Shown here: positions 38,345-47,089 of the stretch, piece by piece | How the letters are laid out: the number at the start of each line of letters is the position of its first letter | Numbering within the stretch: the stretch's first letter is position 1 | Assembly: GCA_963768565.1 (NCBI GenBank) | Contig: CAVYIO010000006.1 | Span: 26,880-90,879 of the forward strand | Source of the DNA: JABDKH01 sp963768565 | GTDB lineage: Bacteria > Bacteroidota > Rhodothermia > Rhodothermales > JABDKH01 | Length of the DNA stretch: 64,000 nt | Reading direction: 5' to 3' | Program-made: the position numbers and the translations under genes | The notes under the pieces: generated by a model | What the model saw: the letters and a program-made list of their open reading frames with translations, nothing else | What the model was told of the DNA's origin: nothing | The model's database searches: none

Positions 38345-41300
38345 ATGGACTACACGCACTTCTTCGAGGGTCTGCGGAAGCAATTGGATGGGGAGTTGCT
38401 TCTGGACGAAATGTCGCGGGTACTCTACAGTACGGATGCCTCGAACTATCGCATTGAGCCGCTGGGCGTACTGCTGCCGCGGTCGGCGAGGGACGTGCAA
38501 ATAGCGGTCAGTCGAGCGTCGCAGTTTGGCGTGCCCGTTCTCGCGCGAGGCGGCGGCTCCTCACTTGCCGGCCAGACCGTTGGTGCAGCACTCGTGATCG
38601 ACTGCTCGCGGCACATGAACCGTATCGTGGAGATCGACGCACCGGGCCGTCGTGCGCGAGTGGAACCGGGCGTAGTGCTGGACAGCCTCAACCGGGAAGC
38701 GGCCAAACATGGCCTGATGGTTGGCCCGGATCCCGCGAGCGGAAACCGTGCGACACTGGGCGGCATGGTGGCGAACAATGCCACCGGAACCCATTCGATT
38801 CTGTATGGCAACATGATCGATCATGTGGTCGCGGCGGACGTCGTCCTGTCGGACGGAACGCCTGCGAGGTTTGCAAAGACCGATCGATCGGAATGGATTG
38901 GACGCAAGAAGGCGCCGGGGCTCGAAGGCGCGATCTACAGTGCGCTGGACACATTTATTGCGACGAACGCGGAAACGATTCGGAGTGACACGCCGAAGCA
39001 CTGGCGACGGAATAGCGGATATCGACTGGAGACGCTGCTTGACGAGTCGCGAAATCTCGCGCGGCTTCTGTGTGGCAGCGAGGGCACGCTTGCCGTGATG
39101 ACCGAGATCGAGATCGCGCTCGTCCCGCGACCGACGGAAACGGCACTGGCCATCGTTCATTTCAAGACGCGCCGTGAGGCCCTTGAAGCGGTCACTACGA
39201 TTCTGGAGACGACCCCGTCGGCTGTCGAGTTGATGGACGGCGTGGCGATCAAGCAGGCGCGCCGGTCGGCTGGTTTCGCAGATCAGATGGGATTCATCGA
39301 GGGTGACCCAGGCGCGGTCCTCATCACGGAATACTATGGAGAGTCCGGGGACGATCTGGATGCATCGTTGTCCGAGCTTGCAAAAGCGCTTCACTACGCG
39401 GGACAGGGTTACAAGACCCGCAAGATCGTGGACAAGACCGACATCCGGGCCGTGTGGAATGTTCGGAAGGAGATGCTTGGTCTGGTGATGGGCGTCACCG
39501 GCGATTACAAGCCTGTGCCGTTCATCGAGGACGCGTCCGTTCCTGTCGAACACCTCGCATCTTACATCGAAGAACTCGACGCCTACATCACGGGGTGCGG
39601 CACGCGTGTGGCCTACTACGCGCATGCGTCCGCCGGCTGCCTTCACGTCCGACCCTTTTTGAATCTCAAGGACGGTCGCGAAGTGCAGAAGATGCAGGAC
39701 ATTAGTCTGGCGTCGATGGAACTGGTGCGGCGCTTCGGTGGATCAGTAGCTTCCGAGCATGGAGACGGCCTGGCACGGAGCTGGCTCAACCAGCACTTCC
39801 TCGGGGAGGATCTTTACGGAGCGTGTGTCGAACTCAAGAAGATCTTTGATGCTACGGGCATCCTGAACCCGGGCAAGATCGTCGAGGCGCCGGAGATGAC
39901 CAGGGATCTGCGTTATGGCGCCGATTACGCCACGATGCCGGTGGAAACGATCATGGACTTCAGCGAGTTCGGTGGCTTTGCCGCGACGCTGGAGCTGTGT
40001 AACGGAAACGGAGCCTGCCGCAAGCTCGACTCGGGAACCATGTGTCCCAGCTTCATGGCGACCCGTGATGAGGAGCATTCAACGAGGGGCAGGGCAAATG
40101 CGCTGGCGGCGTCACTGTCGGGTGTGCTGGGTCCCGGCTCCCTGACGAGCCGGAGAATGTACGAGGTGATGGAGCTCTGCATTCAGTGCAAAGGATGCAA
40201 GACGGAGTGCCCGTCGAATGTGGACCTCGCGCGCTTGAAGACAGAGTGGTTGGCCAGATACTGGCAGGACAACAACGTCCCGCTGCGGACGCAGATGTTC
40301 GCCACCCTCCCGGAGCTTGCGCGAAGCCTGACACCCGGCCGAGCACGCGTTGTAAACTGGGTCAACCAGCGCAAATCGTCTCGCTGGTTCATGGACAAGT
40401 TCATGGCGATCAGTCGTGAGCGCGCGTTCCCGCCGTTCGCAGAGCGGTCGTTCGTATCGTCATTCTCCTCCATGACGAATTCGGATGATCGTCCGGAGGT
40501 CGTGCTCTTTCCGGACACGTTCAATAACTATCTGGAGCCGCACGTGGCGATGTCGGCTGCGGCGGTCCTCGAACGAGTGGGCTATCACGTTATCGTGCCG
40601 GAGCAATCGGTCTGTTGTGGTCGCACCTACCTGTCAAAGGGCTTCGTGTCGGATGCTCAACGTCTGGCGATCGAGACCGTAGATATTCTGTATCCATACG
40701 CCGAACGGGGTCTCGCGATTGTCGGTCTTGAACCGAGCTGCATCCTGACACTCCGCGACGAGTTTCTTGTGTTGTTGCCCGGCGAGGCGCGCGCGAGAAA
40801 GGTGGCCGAACGGGCGATGACGTTCGAGGAATTTGTAGACGAAGATGACGAGCATCTGTTTGAGAAAGGTCTGTGGCATGACAGGAGCGAAACGCCGGTA
40901 CTGATTCACGGGCACTGCCATCAGAAGGCACTCTCCAAAACCGATTCCTCAGTCCGATGCATGCAGACGAGTGGCTACCAGAATGTGGAGGTCGCAGACT
41001 CAGGTTGCTGCGGCATGGCAGGATCGTTCGGATACGAGAGGGAGCACGTGGCCGTGTCGAAGAAGATGGCCGAACTGCGGCTCGTTCCAGCGGTGAATGC
41101 ACTGCCACCCGACGCCGTCATTGCGGCGGCGGGAACGTCGTGTCGCGCGCAGATTCGCGACCTGACCGGGCGTCAGCCGCTTCATCCCGCCGAGATCATG
41201 CTGCGTGCCCTTCAGCACGGATTGTCGCCTTCGAGCCAGGGTGACAGAGAACGGGAGGGACGCAAGCGTGCGAAGCGCGCTGCTCACCGGCGTTGCGGTG

Positions 41301-41416
41301 TGGGCACCACGAACGGACTGAAGTGTGGCCCAGTTGTACGACGGGGCGTGGAAGTACCTGCTCATCCATGCTCGATCCCGGAGCATGATGTGCGCCTCGA
41401 ACCGACCATCGACTAG
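38345..41416 (+). CDS. FAD-linked and Fe-S oxidoreductase (D-lactate dehydrogenase-like)
   Basis: 1,023 residues, a fusion. An FAD-binding PCMH domain (about 35-215: RGGGSSLAGQTVGAALVIDC, GPDPASGNRATLGGMVANNA) and a FAD-oxidase C-terminal domain (to about 530, LASEHGDGLARS-like SVASEHGDGLARSWLN) are followed by two Fe-S motifs: CNGNGACRKLDSGTMCPSF and CIQCKGCKTECPSN near 611. Two CCG domains follow (SVCCGRTYLSKG, HCHQKALSKTDS, SGCCGMAGSFGYE). The likely reaction is oxidation of D-lactate or glycolate with transfer to quinone. The last 60-odd residues after LHPAEIMLRALQHG are basic, low in complexity and do not fit the family; a frameshift near 41,220 is possible. Confidence 0.88.
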   Translation: MDYTHFFEGLRKQLDGELLLDEMSRVLYSTDASNYRIEPLGVLLPRSARDVQIAVSRASQFGVPVLARGGGSSLAGQTVGAALVIDCSRHMNRIVEIDAPGRRARVEPGVVLDSLNREAAKHGLMVGPDPASGNRATLGGMVANNATGTHSILYGNMIDHVVAADVVLSDGTPARFAKTDRSEWIGRKKAPGLEGAIYSALDTFIATNAETIRSDTPKHWRRNSGYRLETLLDESRNLARLLCGSEGTLAVMTEIEIALVPRPTETALAIVHFKTRREALEAVTTILETTPSAVELMDGVAIKQARRSAGFADQMGFIEGDPGAVLITEYYGESGDDLDASLSELAKALHYAGQGYKTRKIVDKTDIRAVWNVRKEMLGLVMGVTGDYKPVPFIEDASVPVEHLASYIEELDAYITGCGTRVAYYAHASAGCLHVRPFLNLKDGREVQKMQDISLASMELVRRFGGSVASEHGDGLARSWLNQHFLGEDLYGACVELKKIFDATGILNPGKIVEAPEMTRDLRYGADYATMPVETIMDFSEFGGFAATLELCNGNGACRKLDSGTMCPSFMATRDEEHSTRGRANALAASLSGVLGPGSLTSRRMYEVMELCIQCKGCKTECPSNVDLARLKTEWLARYWQDNNVPLRTQMFATLPELARSLTPGRARVVNWVNQRKSSRWFMDKFMAISRERAFPPFAERSFVSSFSSMTNSDDRPEVVLFPDTFNNYLEPHVAMSAAAVLERVGYHVIVPEQSVCCGRTYLSKGFVSDAQRLAIETVDILYPYAERGLAIVGLEPSCILTLRDEFLVLLPGEARARKVAERAMTFEEFVDEDDEHLFEKGLWHDRSETPVLIHGHCHQKALSKTDSSVRCMQTSGYQNVEVADSGCCGMAGSFGYEREHVAVSKKMAELRLVPAVNALPPDAVIAAAGTSCRAQIRDLTGRQPLHPAEIMLRALQHGLSPSSQGDREREGRKRAKRAAHRRCGVGTTNGLKCGPVVRRGVEVPAHPCSIPEHDVRLEPTID

Positions 41417-43017
41417 CGGCCCGGCGCGCCCGGCAATGCTGACGCCTCGTCCCAGAACGCACGGGCAAACGTGATGTCCGGATCTACCTTGCTCACGATC
41501 GAGAACCAGATTCGAGGTCCAAACAAGGACTGCCCGATTCGAGCTGTCAGAAGTGTGCTTATCCGGCTGCGGGCGAGCGCAATGTCTGCGGCGGCGTACC
41601 GACCCCACACGGTTCCGGCCTCGCGCGCCGCATAGGCGACAAACTCCTGCCATGTCTCATCATCGATTCGGAACTCGTCGACGAACCTGTCTTCCTCCTG
41701 CGACCATGCCTGACGTACGGAAGCTTCCCTTGTGTCAAACCAGCGCCGGCTGAATCCCAGATCCAGTCCGGAACGAAAGACCAGTTCGAATACACTCACC
41801 ATCGAGTCTGAAGGAGGAATGTGATCCGGGTAGATGCCTTTACCGCCAAGGAGTATTCGGCCGTGCAACGTCCTGAATTGTAGCAGCGAGTCTGCGGGGT
41901 CGCTGTCGTTCTGCGCAAGGACCGTATCCGCTCTGGCATGGACAGGCACGTTTCGATCAAGATCGTTCTGGATGGCGCGGCCGGCCGGCGTGTAATAACG
42001 CGCTACCGTCAGATGCAGGGCACTGCCATCGCCAAACACAAACTGTCGCTGAACCAGGCCTTTGCCGAACGTCGGCTGTCCGATAACGAGCCCCCTGTCG
42101 TTATCCTGTATCGCACCGGCCAGAATCTCGCTCGCCGAGGCTGAGTTCGAATTCACGAGGATGATTACGGGTGTATCCTCAACCATCCCTCCGGCGGATG
42201 ACGCATACACCTCGCGCTTCTCCATGCCCCGGCCTTCCGTACTGACGATATCGACTCCGTCCGAAAGTAATTCGTCCGAAACGCGCACCGCGGCCTCGAG
42301 TATGCCACCAGGGTTGTTTCTGACATCGATCAACAATCCACGCAGCGGACCAGCGCTCCGTAGATCAGATACCGCTTTCCGAAATTCCTCGGCCGTACCG
42401 GACGTAAAGCGGCTGAGCCGGACATACGCTGTCTCGTCGTCGAGTCGGAAGGCAGCCTCCACGGATCGTATGGGAATCACCGCGCGCTCAACAGGCACAG
42501 TCAGTTTCTGACTCAATACCGGTCGGTAGATCGTCAGGCGAACAACCTCGCCCCGGGGCCCCCGGATTCGACTCTGGATCGACCGCGACGGCTCGCCAAC
42601 GCACGAAGAGTCGTCAACGGCGACGATTCGATCTCCCGCGAGAACACCTGCATGCTCACTGGGTCCCCCCGGAATCACAGACACGACGCGCGCAGAGTCC
42701 GACACCATCTCAAACCAGATGCCCACACCACCGAACTCTCCCTCCAACTCGTCCTGGACGGGTCCAAGAGTACGCGCATCAATGTAGGTGCTGTACGGGT
42801 CCAGGCGTTCGACCATCCCCTGAATGGCAGCCTCCGCCAGCTCGTCGTCGGAGAGCACATCGACGTAGCGCTTCCGGATAAGGGTGAGCGCATCTTCGAT
42901 CTTCCGTGACTGGGAATCGCCAAATCCCGGCACTTCCACACGATTCAGAAACACTCCGACGAGTGCACCTACCAGGAATATCGCCGTGATGCCGAGCACC
43001 GCTTCGGGTCTACGCAT
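41413..43017 (-). CDS. S41 carboxy-terminal processing protease
   Basis: 534 residues. A signal-anchor (ITAIFLVGALVGVFLNRV, about 10-28) is followed by an N-terminal helical part, a PDZ domain (SVIPGGPSEHAGVLAGDRIV, about 113-132), the peptidase core with VNSNSASASEILAGAIQDND carrying the nucleophile Ser, and GQPTFGKGLVQRQF carrying the Lys of the Ser-Lys dyad. Tail-specific proteases of this family trim periplasmic or envelope proteins. It converges with the FAD oxidase gene (four bases of overlap) and follows a methyltransferase gene by three bases. Confidence 0.93.
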   Translation of the reverse strand: MRRPEAVLGITAIFLVGALVGVFLNRVEVPGFGDSQSRKIEDALTLIRKRYVDVLSDDELAEAAIQGMVERLDPYSTYIDARTLGPVQDELEGEFGGVGIWFEMVSDSARVVSVIPGGPSEHAGVLAGDRIVAVDDSSCVGEPSRSIQSRIRGPRGEVVRLTIYRPVLSQKLTVPVERAVIPIRSVEAAFRLDDETAYVRLSRFTSGTAEEFRKAVSDLRSAGPLRGLLIDVRNNPGGILEAAVRVSDELLSDGVDIVSTEGRGMEKREVYASSAGGMVEDTPVIILVNSNSASASEILAGAIQDNDRGLVIGQPTFGKGLVQRQFVFGDGSALHLTVARYYTPAGRAIQNDLDRNVPVHARADTVLAQNDSDPADSLLQFRTLHGRILLGGKGIYPDHIPPSDSMVSVFELVFRSGLDLGFSRRWFDTREASVRQAWSQEEDRFVDEFRIDDETWQEFVAYAAREAGTVWGRYAAADIALARSRISTLLTARIGQSLFGPRIWFSIVSKVDPDITFARAFWDEASALPGAPGR

Positions 43018-43020
43018 TCT

Positions 43021-43839
43021 CTATTTGCCTGTCGCTGGATGTGAACCGTGGTTGGTCACGCAGATGCCGAACGTATACAGGTCCAGCGTGGCCGTGACGT
43101 CCGGATGGGTACGGATGGATCGCCATGCCTCGCGCATGTCACGCGACCATCGAATGTCGTCGAACACCATGACGGCATATGGCGCTGCGTGTTGCAGAAT
43201 CATCTCAAAGTACGTCCTGGTGGCTGCCCCGTCGTGGTGACCGTCGATGTATGCCATGTCAACGGGAGCGATCTCGGGCAGCAGTTCGGGGAGCATTTCA
43301 TCAAAACGGCCGGTGACAAATCGCGTATTCCGAAGGCCGAGTCGTGAGAAGTTGATACTCGCCACCCGCGAAAGATCTTTGCCTCCGTCGAGCGTCGTCA
43401 GCGATCCGTGCTCGTTCAGATCCAGCGCAGACGCGACATAGGCCGACGATATGCCAAGGCATGTTCCGAGTTCGAGACAGTTGCGGGGGCGTAGCTCACG
43501 CACCAGTGCATGCAGTGCAACACCCTCGTGGGGCGGTACCGAGTATGCCTGGACTTCGGAGATACTGCGCGTGACGGTCCTGTCCGGATTGGACTCCGGC
43601 GGGCCGACTCCGTAGTCGGCATATGTGAGAGTCGTTTCGTCGCGCTGCATCTTCTGGCGCAGCATCTCAATGCTCTCCTGCCAGAAAGTCTCTGCGGGGT
43701 CGAGATCGTTCTTCAGTGCTCTCGCCACAGCCACGTGGACATGCGTTTCCGCCTCGCTTTGCGGCTGCCTTCTTCGCAACGCCAAACGTCCCGCCAACTG
43801 GTAGCTGAGTCTGTGGGGAAGGTGTCTGAGGGTCGTCAT
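43021..43839 (-). CDS. Class I methyltransferase, O-methyltransferase-like
   Basis: About 272 residues from the ATG at 43839 (MTTLRHLPHRLSYQLAGRLA); the frame stays open upstream to 44139 but this would overlap the sigma factor gene. Motif I is NCLELGTCLGISSAYVASAL, the acidic loop LTTLDGGKDL, and a later VDMAYIDGHHDGAATRTYFE plus MVFDDIRWSRDM, the Asp-rich metal-site pattern of cation-dependent O-methyltransferases. Substrate unknown. It lies just before the S41 protease gene on the same strand and is divergent to the ECF sigma operon across 165 bases. Confidence 0.85.
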   Translation of the reverse strand: MTTLRHLPHRLSYQLAGRLALRRRQPQSEAETHVHVAVARALKNDLDPAETFWQESIEMLRQKMQRDETTLTYADYGVGPPESNPDRTVTRSISEVQAYSVPPHEGVALHALVRELRPRNCLELGTCLGISSAYVASALDLNEHGSLTTLDGGKDLSRVASINFSRLGLRNTRFVTGRFDEMLPELLPEIAPVDMAYIDGHHDGAATRTYFEMILQHAAPYAVMVFDDIRWSRDMREAWRSIRTHPDVTATLDLYTFGICVTNHGSHPATGK

Positions 43840-44004
43840 GCCTTGTGGATCGAACGAAAGTCGCCCAAAGTTAACGTCCCTCGTCGGCTCTTCAAGCTTA
43901 TCTCGATGCAGATCGTATGCATCTGTAACCTTTTCGAGACCGTATGCGTCTTTGACGGCGACAGAGGATGAAGCCGCCTTCATGCATCTGATGACGGAGG
44001 CGTT

Positions 44005-44523
44005 TTGACGGCAAGAGAATTTGAACGAGTGGTAGGCGAATCGCGCGACCGGCTGTTCGGTTACGCGCTCTACTTCCTTGGGATCAGGGAAGAAGCGGAA
44101 GACGTGGTGCAGGACGTGTATTTGAGGCTCTGGCAACATCGGCAGGAAATCGACGGCTCGCGGGTCAATGGATGGCTCGTCAGCGTCTCGAGAAACCTGT
44201 GTCGAGACCGGCTTCGGCGCCGGAAGGTGCGGTCGTCCGTCAACGTTGACACGGAGGCCCTTTCGGAGATAGCCGGTGACGGTCAGCAGCCGGATGCCGG
44301 TGCGTCGGCGGCCTTGTTTGACGAGGCGCTGAAGGGTGCACTCTCGCGACTTCCTGATCCGCAGAAGAGCATCGTGATCCTCCGGGAAATCCAGGGAATG
44401 AGCTATCGGGAAATTGGTGATGCGCTCGAGCTGCCAATGACATCGGTCAAGGTGTATCTACACCGGGGACGCCGGGCGCTTCGAAATGAACTCACGAAGG
44501 TGCTGCAACGTGAAGCAGTCTGA
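44005..44523 (+). CDS. ECF RNA polymerase sigma factor
   Basis: 172 residues. Region 2: YALYFLGIREEAEDVVQDVY then LRLWQHRQEI, ending in RNLCRDRLRRRKV (-10 recognition). Region 4: LPDPQKSIVILREIQGMSYR, EIGDALELPMTSVKVYLHRG (-35 recognition helix). The linker is short, as in all ECF factors. It directs transcription of an envelope-related regulon; the partners are the overlapping anti-sigma gene and the DUF4252 genes that follow. The GTG-start gene downstream overlaps by 14 bases. Confidence 0.94.
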   Translation: MTAREFERVVGESRDRLFGYALYFLGIREEAEDVVQDVYLRLWQHRQEIDGSRVNGWLVSVSRNLCRDRLRRRKVRSSVNVDTEALSEIAGDGQQPDAGASAALFDEALKGALSRLPDPQKSIVILREIQGMSYREIGDALELPMTSVKVYLHRGRRALRNELTKVLQREAV

Positions 44524-45130
44524 CAATCACATAGACAGGACGTGGGCCGAGGAACGAATAGAGGCTTACGCGGACGGCGTCCTCTCCAGAAAGGAGAAGA
44601 AGGCGTTCGAGAGACTCATGCATGCGGACGACGATCTGGCGCAGCAGGTGGATGTTGCGCGGCAGGTGCGAACGGGACTTGGGGATCTTCCTTCGCCTCA
44701 GTGCCCGCCCGCAGCGTATGAACATGTACTCAATCTTGCGCGACGGCAAGCATCGGCAGGGAATGAGGTGAAACGGTCTGGGTGGCTCAGCCGGGTGATG
44801 CAGCCGCGACGCAGACCAGCCCTCGCAATCGTTGTCGCGTCAGCTCTTGTCGCCGCCGTGATGACCACGATAGTCGTGTACCGCGGCGCTGATTCCCAAC
44901 AGAACGCTGGCGAAGTGGACGCGGCACTTCGCGACGTGAAACTGGCTCTGTCCTATGTCTCGCTTGCCGGCCGCGAAACGGGCAGTGCCATCAGGCTCCA
45001 GGCCGTCGATCAGACCATGGTCGTCCCGATCCGCAGGGCCCTGATGCAGGGCGCAATCGGGCGTGTCGAGAATTTGGAAACCGAAACAGGCGCGGCCGAC
45101 CGGGATCGTGCAAAACGAGGAGAATCATGA
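44510..45130 (+). CDS. Anti-sigma factor-like membrane protein
   Basis: About 206 residues from the GTG at 44510, preceded by GAAGG; an ATG at 44486 in the same frame is possible. N-terminal soluble part has the helical layout of anti-sigma domains (EERIEAYADGVLSRKEKKAF, then ERLMHADDDLAQQVDVARQV) but no H-x3-C-x2-C zinc motif. One membrane helix follows (about 100-125, LAIVVASALVAAVMTTIVVY) and a periplasmic C-terminal domain. Its stop overlaps the next start as ATGA. It should hold the ECF factor inactive until an envelope signal arrives. Confidence 0.8.
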   Translation: MKQSDNHIDRTWAEERIEAYADGVLSRKEKKAFERLMHADDDLAQQVDVARQVRTGLGDLPSPQCPPAAYEHVLNLARRQASAGNEVKRSGWLSRVMQPRRRPALAIVVASALVAAVMTTIVVYRGADSQQNAGEVDAALRDVKLALSYVSLAGRETGSAIRLQAVDQTMVVPIRRALMQGAIGRVENLETETGAADRDRAKRGES

Positions 45131-45669
45131 AACGGAAGATGTTGATCGCTGGAATCGTCAGCCTTGTGATGGCGTCTGCCGCGAGCGGGCAGACGAACCT
45201 TCGCAGCGAACCGGGCTACGTTGACCTCGATGCGATGGAATCGTGGTTCGGCGAGGAGCCCTATCTGTTCGTCAATGTGAAAGGTGCCTTGCTGAACCTG
45301 GTAGCCGAGGCGTCGAGATTTGAGGATCCGGATCTGGCGGACCTGCTGCACCGGCTCAAAGCCGTACAGGTTCGCGGTTACAAGAGCGACCGTTCGGATG
45401 CCAAGGCCGTGCGTGCCCGGGCGTCGAACTTCGCCAGGGAACTTGAAAAGAAGGGATGGGAGACGGCCGTTCGCGTTCGTGATGACGATGAGCATGTGGA
45501 TCTATTCTTGAAATCCGACGGCGACGTCATTGCCGGTCTCATGATCGTCGTGGCAAAGGATGACGACGACGAGACCGTCTTTGTTAACATCGTTGGCGAC
45601 ATCGACCCAGCACAGATCGGTCGACTGGGACGCAAATTTGACATCGACGAACTGGAACGAGACTGGTAA
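45127..45669 (+). CDS. DUF4252 family secreted protein
   Basis: 180 residues with a cleavable signal peptide (LIAGIVSLVMASAASGQ). The mature part has the DUF4252 pattern: VKGALLNLVAEASRFEDPDL, a central KAVQVRGYKSDR strand, then EKKGWETAVRVRDDDEHVDL and a regular strand LMIVVAKDDDDETVFVNIVG ending DIDPAQIGRLGRKFDID. No enzyme motif is visible. DUF4252 proteins occur mostly in Bacteroidota next to ECF sigma genes, so a role in that envelope response is inferred. The product would be periplasmic. Confidence 0.85.
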   Translation: MKRKMLIAGIVSLVMASAASGQTNLRSEPGYVDLDAMESWFGEEPYLFVNVKGALLNLVAEASRFEDPDLADLLHRLKAVQVRGYKSDRSDAKAVRARASNFARELEKKGWETAVRVRDDDEHVDLFLKSDGDVIAGLMIVVAKDDDDETVFVNIVGDIDPAQIGRLGRKFDIDELERDW

Positions 45670-45675
45670 AGCGTT

Positions 45676-46227
45676 GTGACTGCTGAGCACGGATTGTCCA
45701 GGCTGTTTCCACTGCTGCTTATCGTGAGTCTCGTGGGGTCGGGCTGCATCTTCTCGAGGGAGATTGCCCACACCCGGGGGATCATCGAGGAGGAGATTCC
45801 GGGCAGCGAGTTTGATCGGAAGTTGGTTTTCAGCGTCGGGTCGCGCACGCTTCAGGCGGCCGGTTGGCTGACTTCACTTGTGCCGGACGAGGATTTGGAG
45901 GACGTGTGGCGGTACGTCGATGATATCGAGCGGGTGAAGGTCGGGATCTACGAAACGAAAGCGCTGCCGGAGTCCGGGAGTTCGGGAGTTCCTGTGCTCT
46001 CGTCTATGCTCGATAGAGGATGGGAGGTGGCGGTACAGGCGCGCGACGATCAGGATCGAATCTGGTTCATGTATCGGTCCAGTCGCGGCAGGATCCGAGC
46101 CCTCTATGTGATTGTTCTCAACGAAGAGCACCTCATCATAGCGCGCGTTGAGGGACACCTGGACCGTATCGTCCAGCGAGCGATGGAAGACTACCGGCCG
46201 TTCAGTCGCCTGGCCGCTCGACCCTAG
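45676..46227 (+). CDS. DUF4252-like lipoprotein
   Basis: 183 residues with GTG start; lipobox LVGSGC (Cys24). The mature part parallels its upstream neighbour: WRYVDDIERVKVGIYETKAL, MLDRGWEVAVQARDDQDRIW, a strand RIRALYVIVLNEEHLIIARV and a C-terminal EGHLDRIVQRAMED. It is therefore a second, diverged DUF4252-type protein, here lipid-anchored. Only six bases separate it from the first copy, so both belong to the sigma operon. The following 259 bases (46,228-46,486) hold no clear gene. Confidence 0.8.
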   Translation: MTAEHGLSRLFPLLLIVSLVGSGCIFSREIAHTRGIIEEEIPGSEFDRKLVFSVGSRTLQAAGWLTSLVPDEDLEDVWRYVDDIERVKVGIYETKALPESGSSGVPVLSSMLDRGWEVAVQARDDQDRIWFMYRSSRGRIRALYVIVLNEEHLIIARVEGHLDRIVQRAMEDYRPFSRLAARP

Positions 46228-46486
46228 TTTTTGGGGAAGATTCCGCGGTTTCTGCTCCAGGTTGAACGGCGGACCGCAGCTCGTCTCCGCCAGGACGTGG
46301 ACGTGCTGGAGAAGTGAGCAACATCGGTCGTACCAGCGGGCTCACTGAGTCAGATCCTCCGTGTCGTGTTGCTGCTCTCGACATGATCGGATTTAGCATT
46401 TTCGAGCAAAGAGAAACCCCGTCCGTTACCTTACGTATGGGCGATCGACCCATAGCCACTATTGATCAGTTTCCGGGTAGACAGTT

Positions 46487-47089
46487 ATGCGAAGTAAGGG
46501 CACGATCACGCTTGTGATCATCGTCATTCTTGTTGGTTTTGCGGGTTGTGCGAGCTGCGGCACGTACAACGGGCTCGTTACGCTTGACGAGGGCGTAGAG
46601 CGATCGTGGGCGGATGTCGAGACGCAGTATCAGCGGCGTGCCGATCTCATTCCCAATCTTGTCAATACCGTCAAGGGTGCGGCGAATTTTGAGCGCGAGA
46701 CGCTTGAGTCGGTTACGGCCGCAAGAGCGCGCGCCACTTCCATCACCATCACCGCGGACGACCTGGGCAACCCGGAGAAGATGGAGCAGTACATGGCCGC
46801 TCAGCAGCAGCTCGGGCAGTCACTGGGACGTTTGCTGGCCGTCGCGGAGAACTATCCCCAGCTTCGTGCCACGGAGGCGTTTCGAGATCTGCAAGCTCAG
46901 CTCGAGGGGACAGAGAATCGTATCACTGTCGCCAGGCGGGATTACAACGGTTCCGTGCAGAGCTTCAACACCGCCGTCAGGCGCTTTCCGGCGAATCTCC
47001 TTGCCGGCGTGTTTGGCTTTGACCGCCGGACTCCGTTTGAGGCCGAGGCAGGAGCGCAAAATGCCCCCGAAGTCAATTTCGACTCGTGA
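46487..47089 (+). CDS. lemA: LemA family protein
   Basis: 200 residues. A hydrophobic N-terminus ends in a lipobox-like VGFAGCASCG, then the LemA start YNGLVTLDEGVERSWADVET and QYQRRADLIPNLVNTVKGAA, followed by the long helices of the family (SVTAARARATSITI, NRITVARRDYNGSVQSFNTA) and a C-terminal FDRRTPFEAEAGAQ. LemA proteins form helical bundles at the envelope with an uncertain role, and commonly pair with TPM-domain proteins, as here. Stop and next start overlap as GTGA. Confidence 0.92.
   Translation: MRSKGTITLVIIVILVGFAGCASCGTYNGLVTLDEGVERSWADVETQYQRRADLIPNLVNTVKGAANFERETLESVTAARARATSITITADDLGNPEKMEQYMAAQQQLGQSLGRLLAVAENYPQLRATEAFRDLQAQLEGTENRITVARRDYNGSVQSFNTAVRRFPANLLAGVFGFDRRTPFEAEAGAQNAPEVNFDS

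Noticed and set aside
41000..41653. 217-codon open frame on the minus strand
   Set aside because: It overlaps the Fe-S region of the oxidase and the S41 gene end; the translation has no domain pattern.
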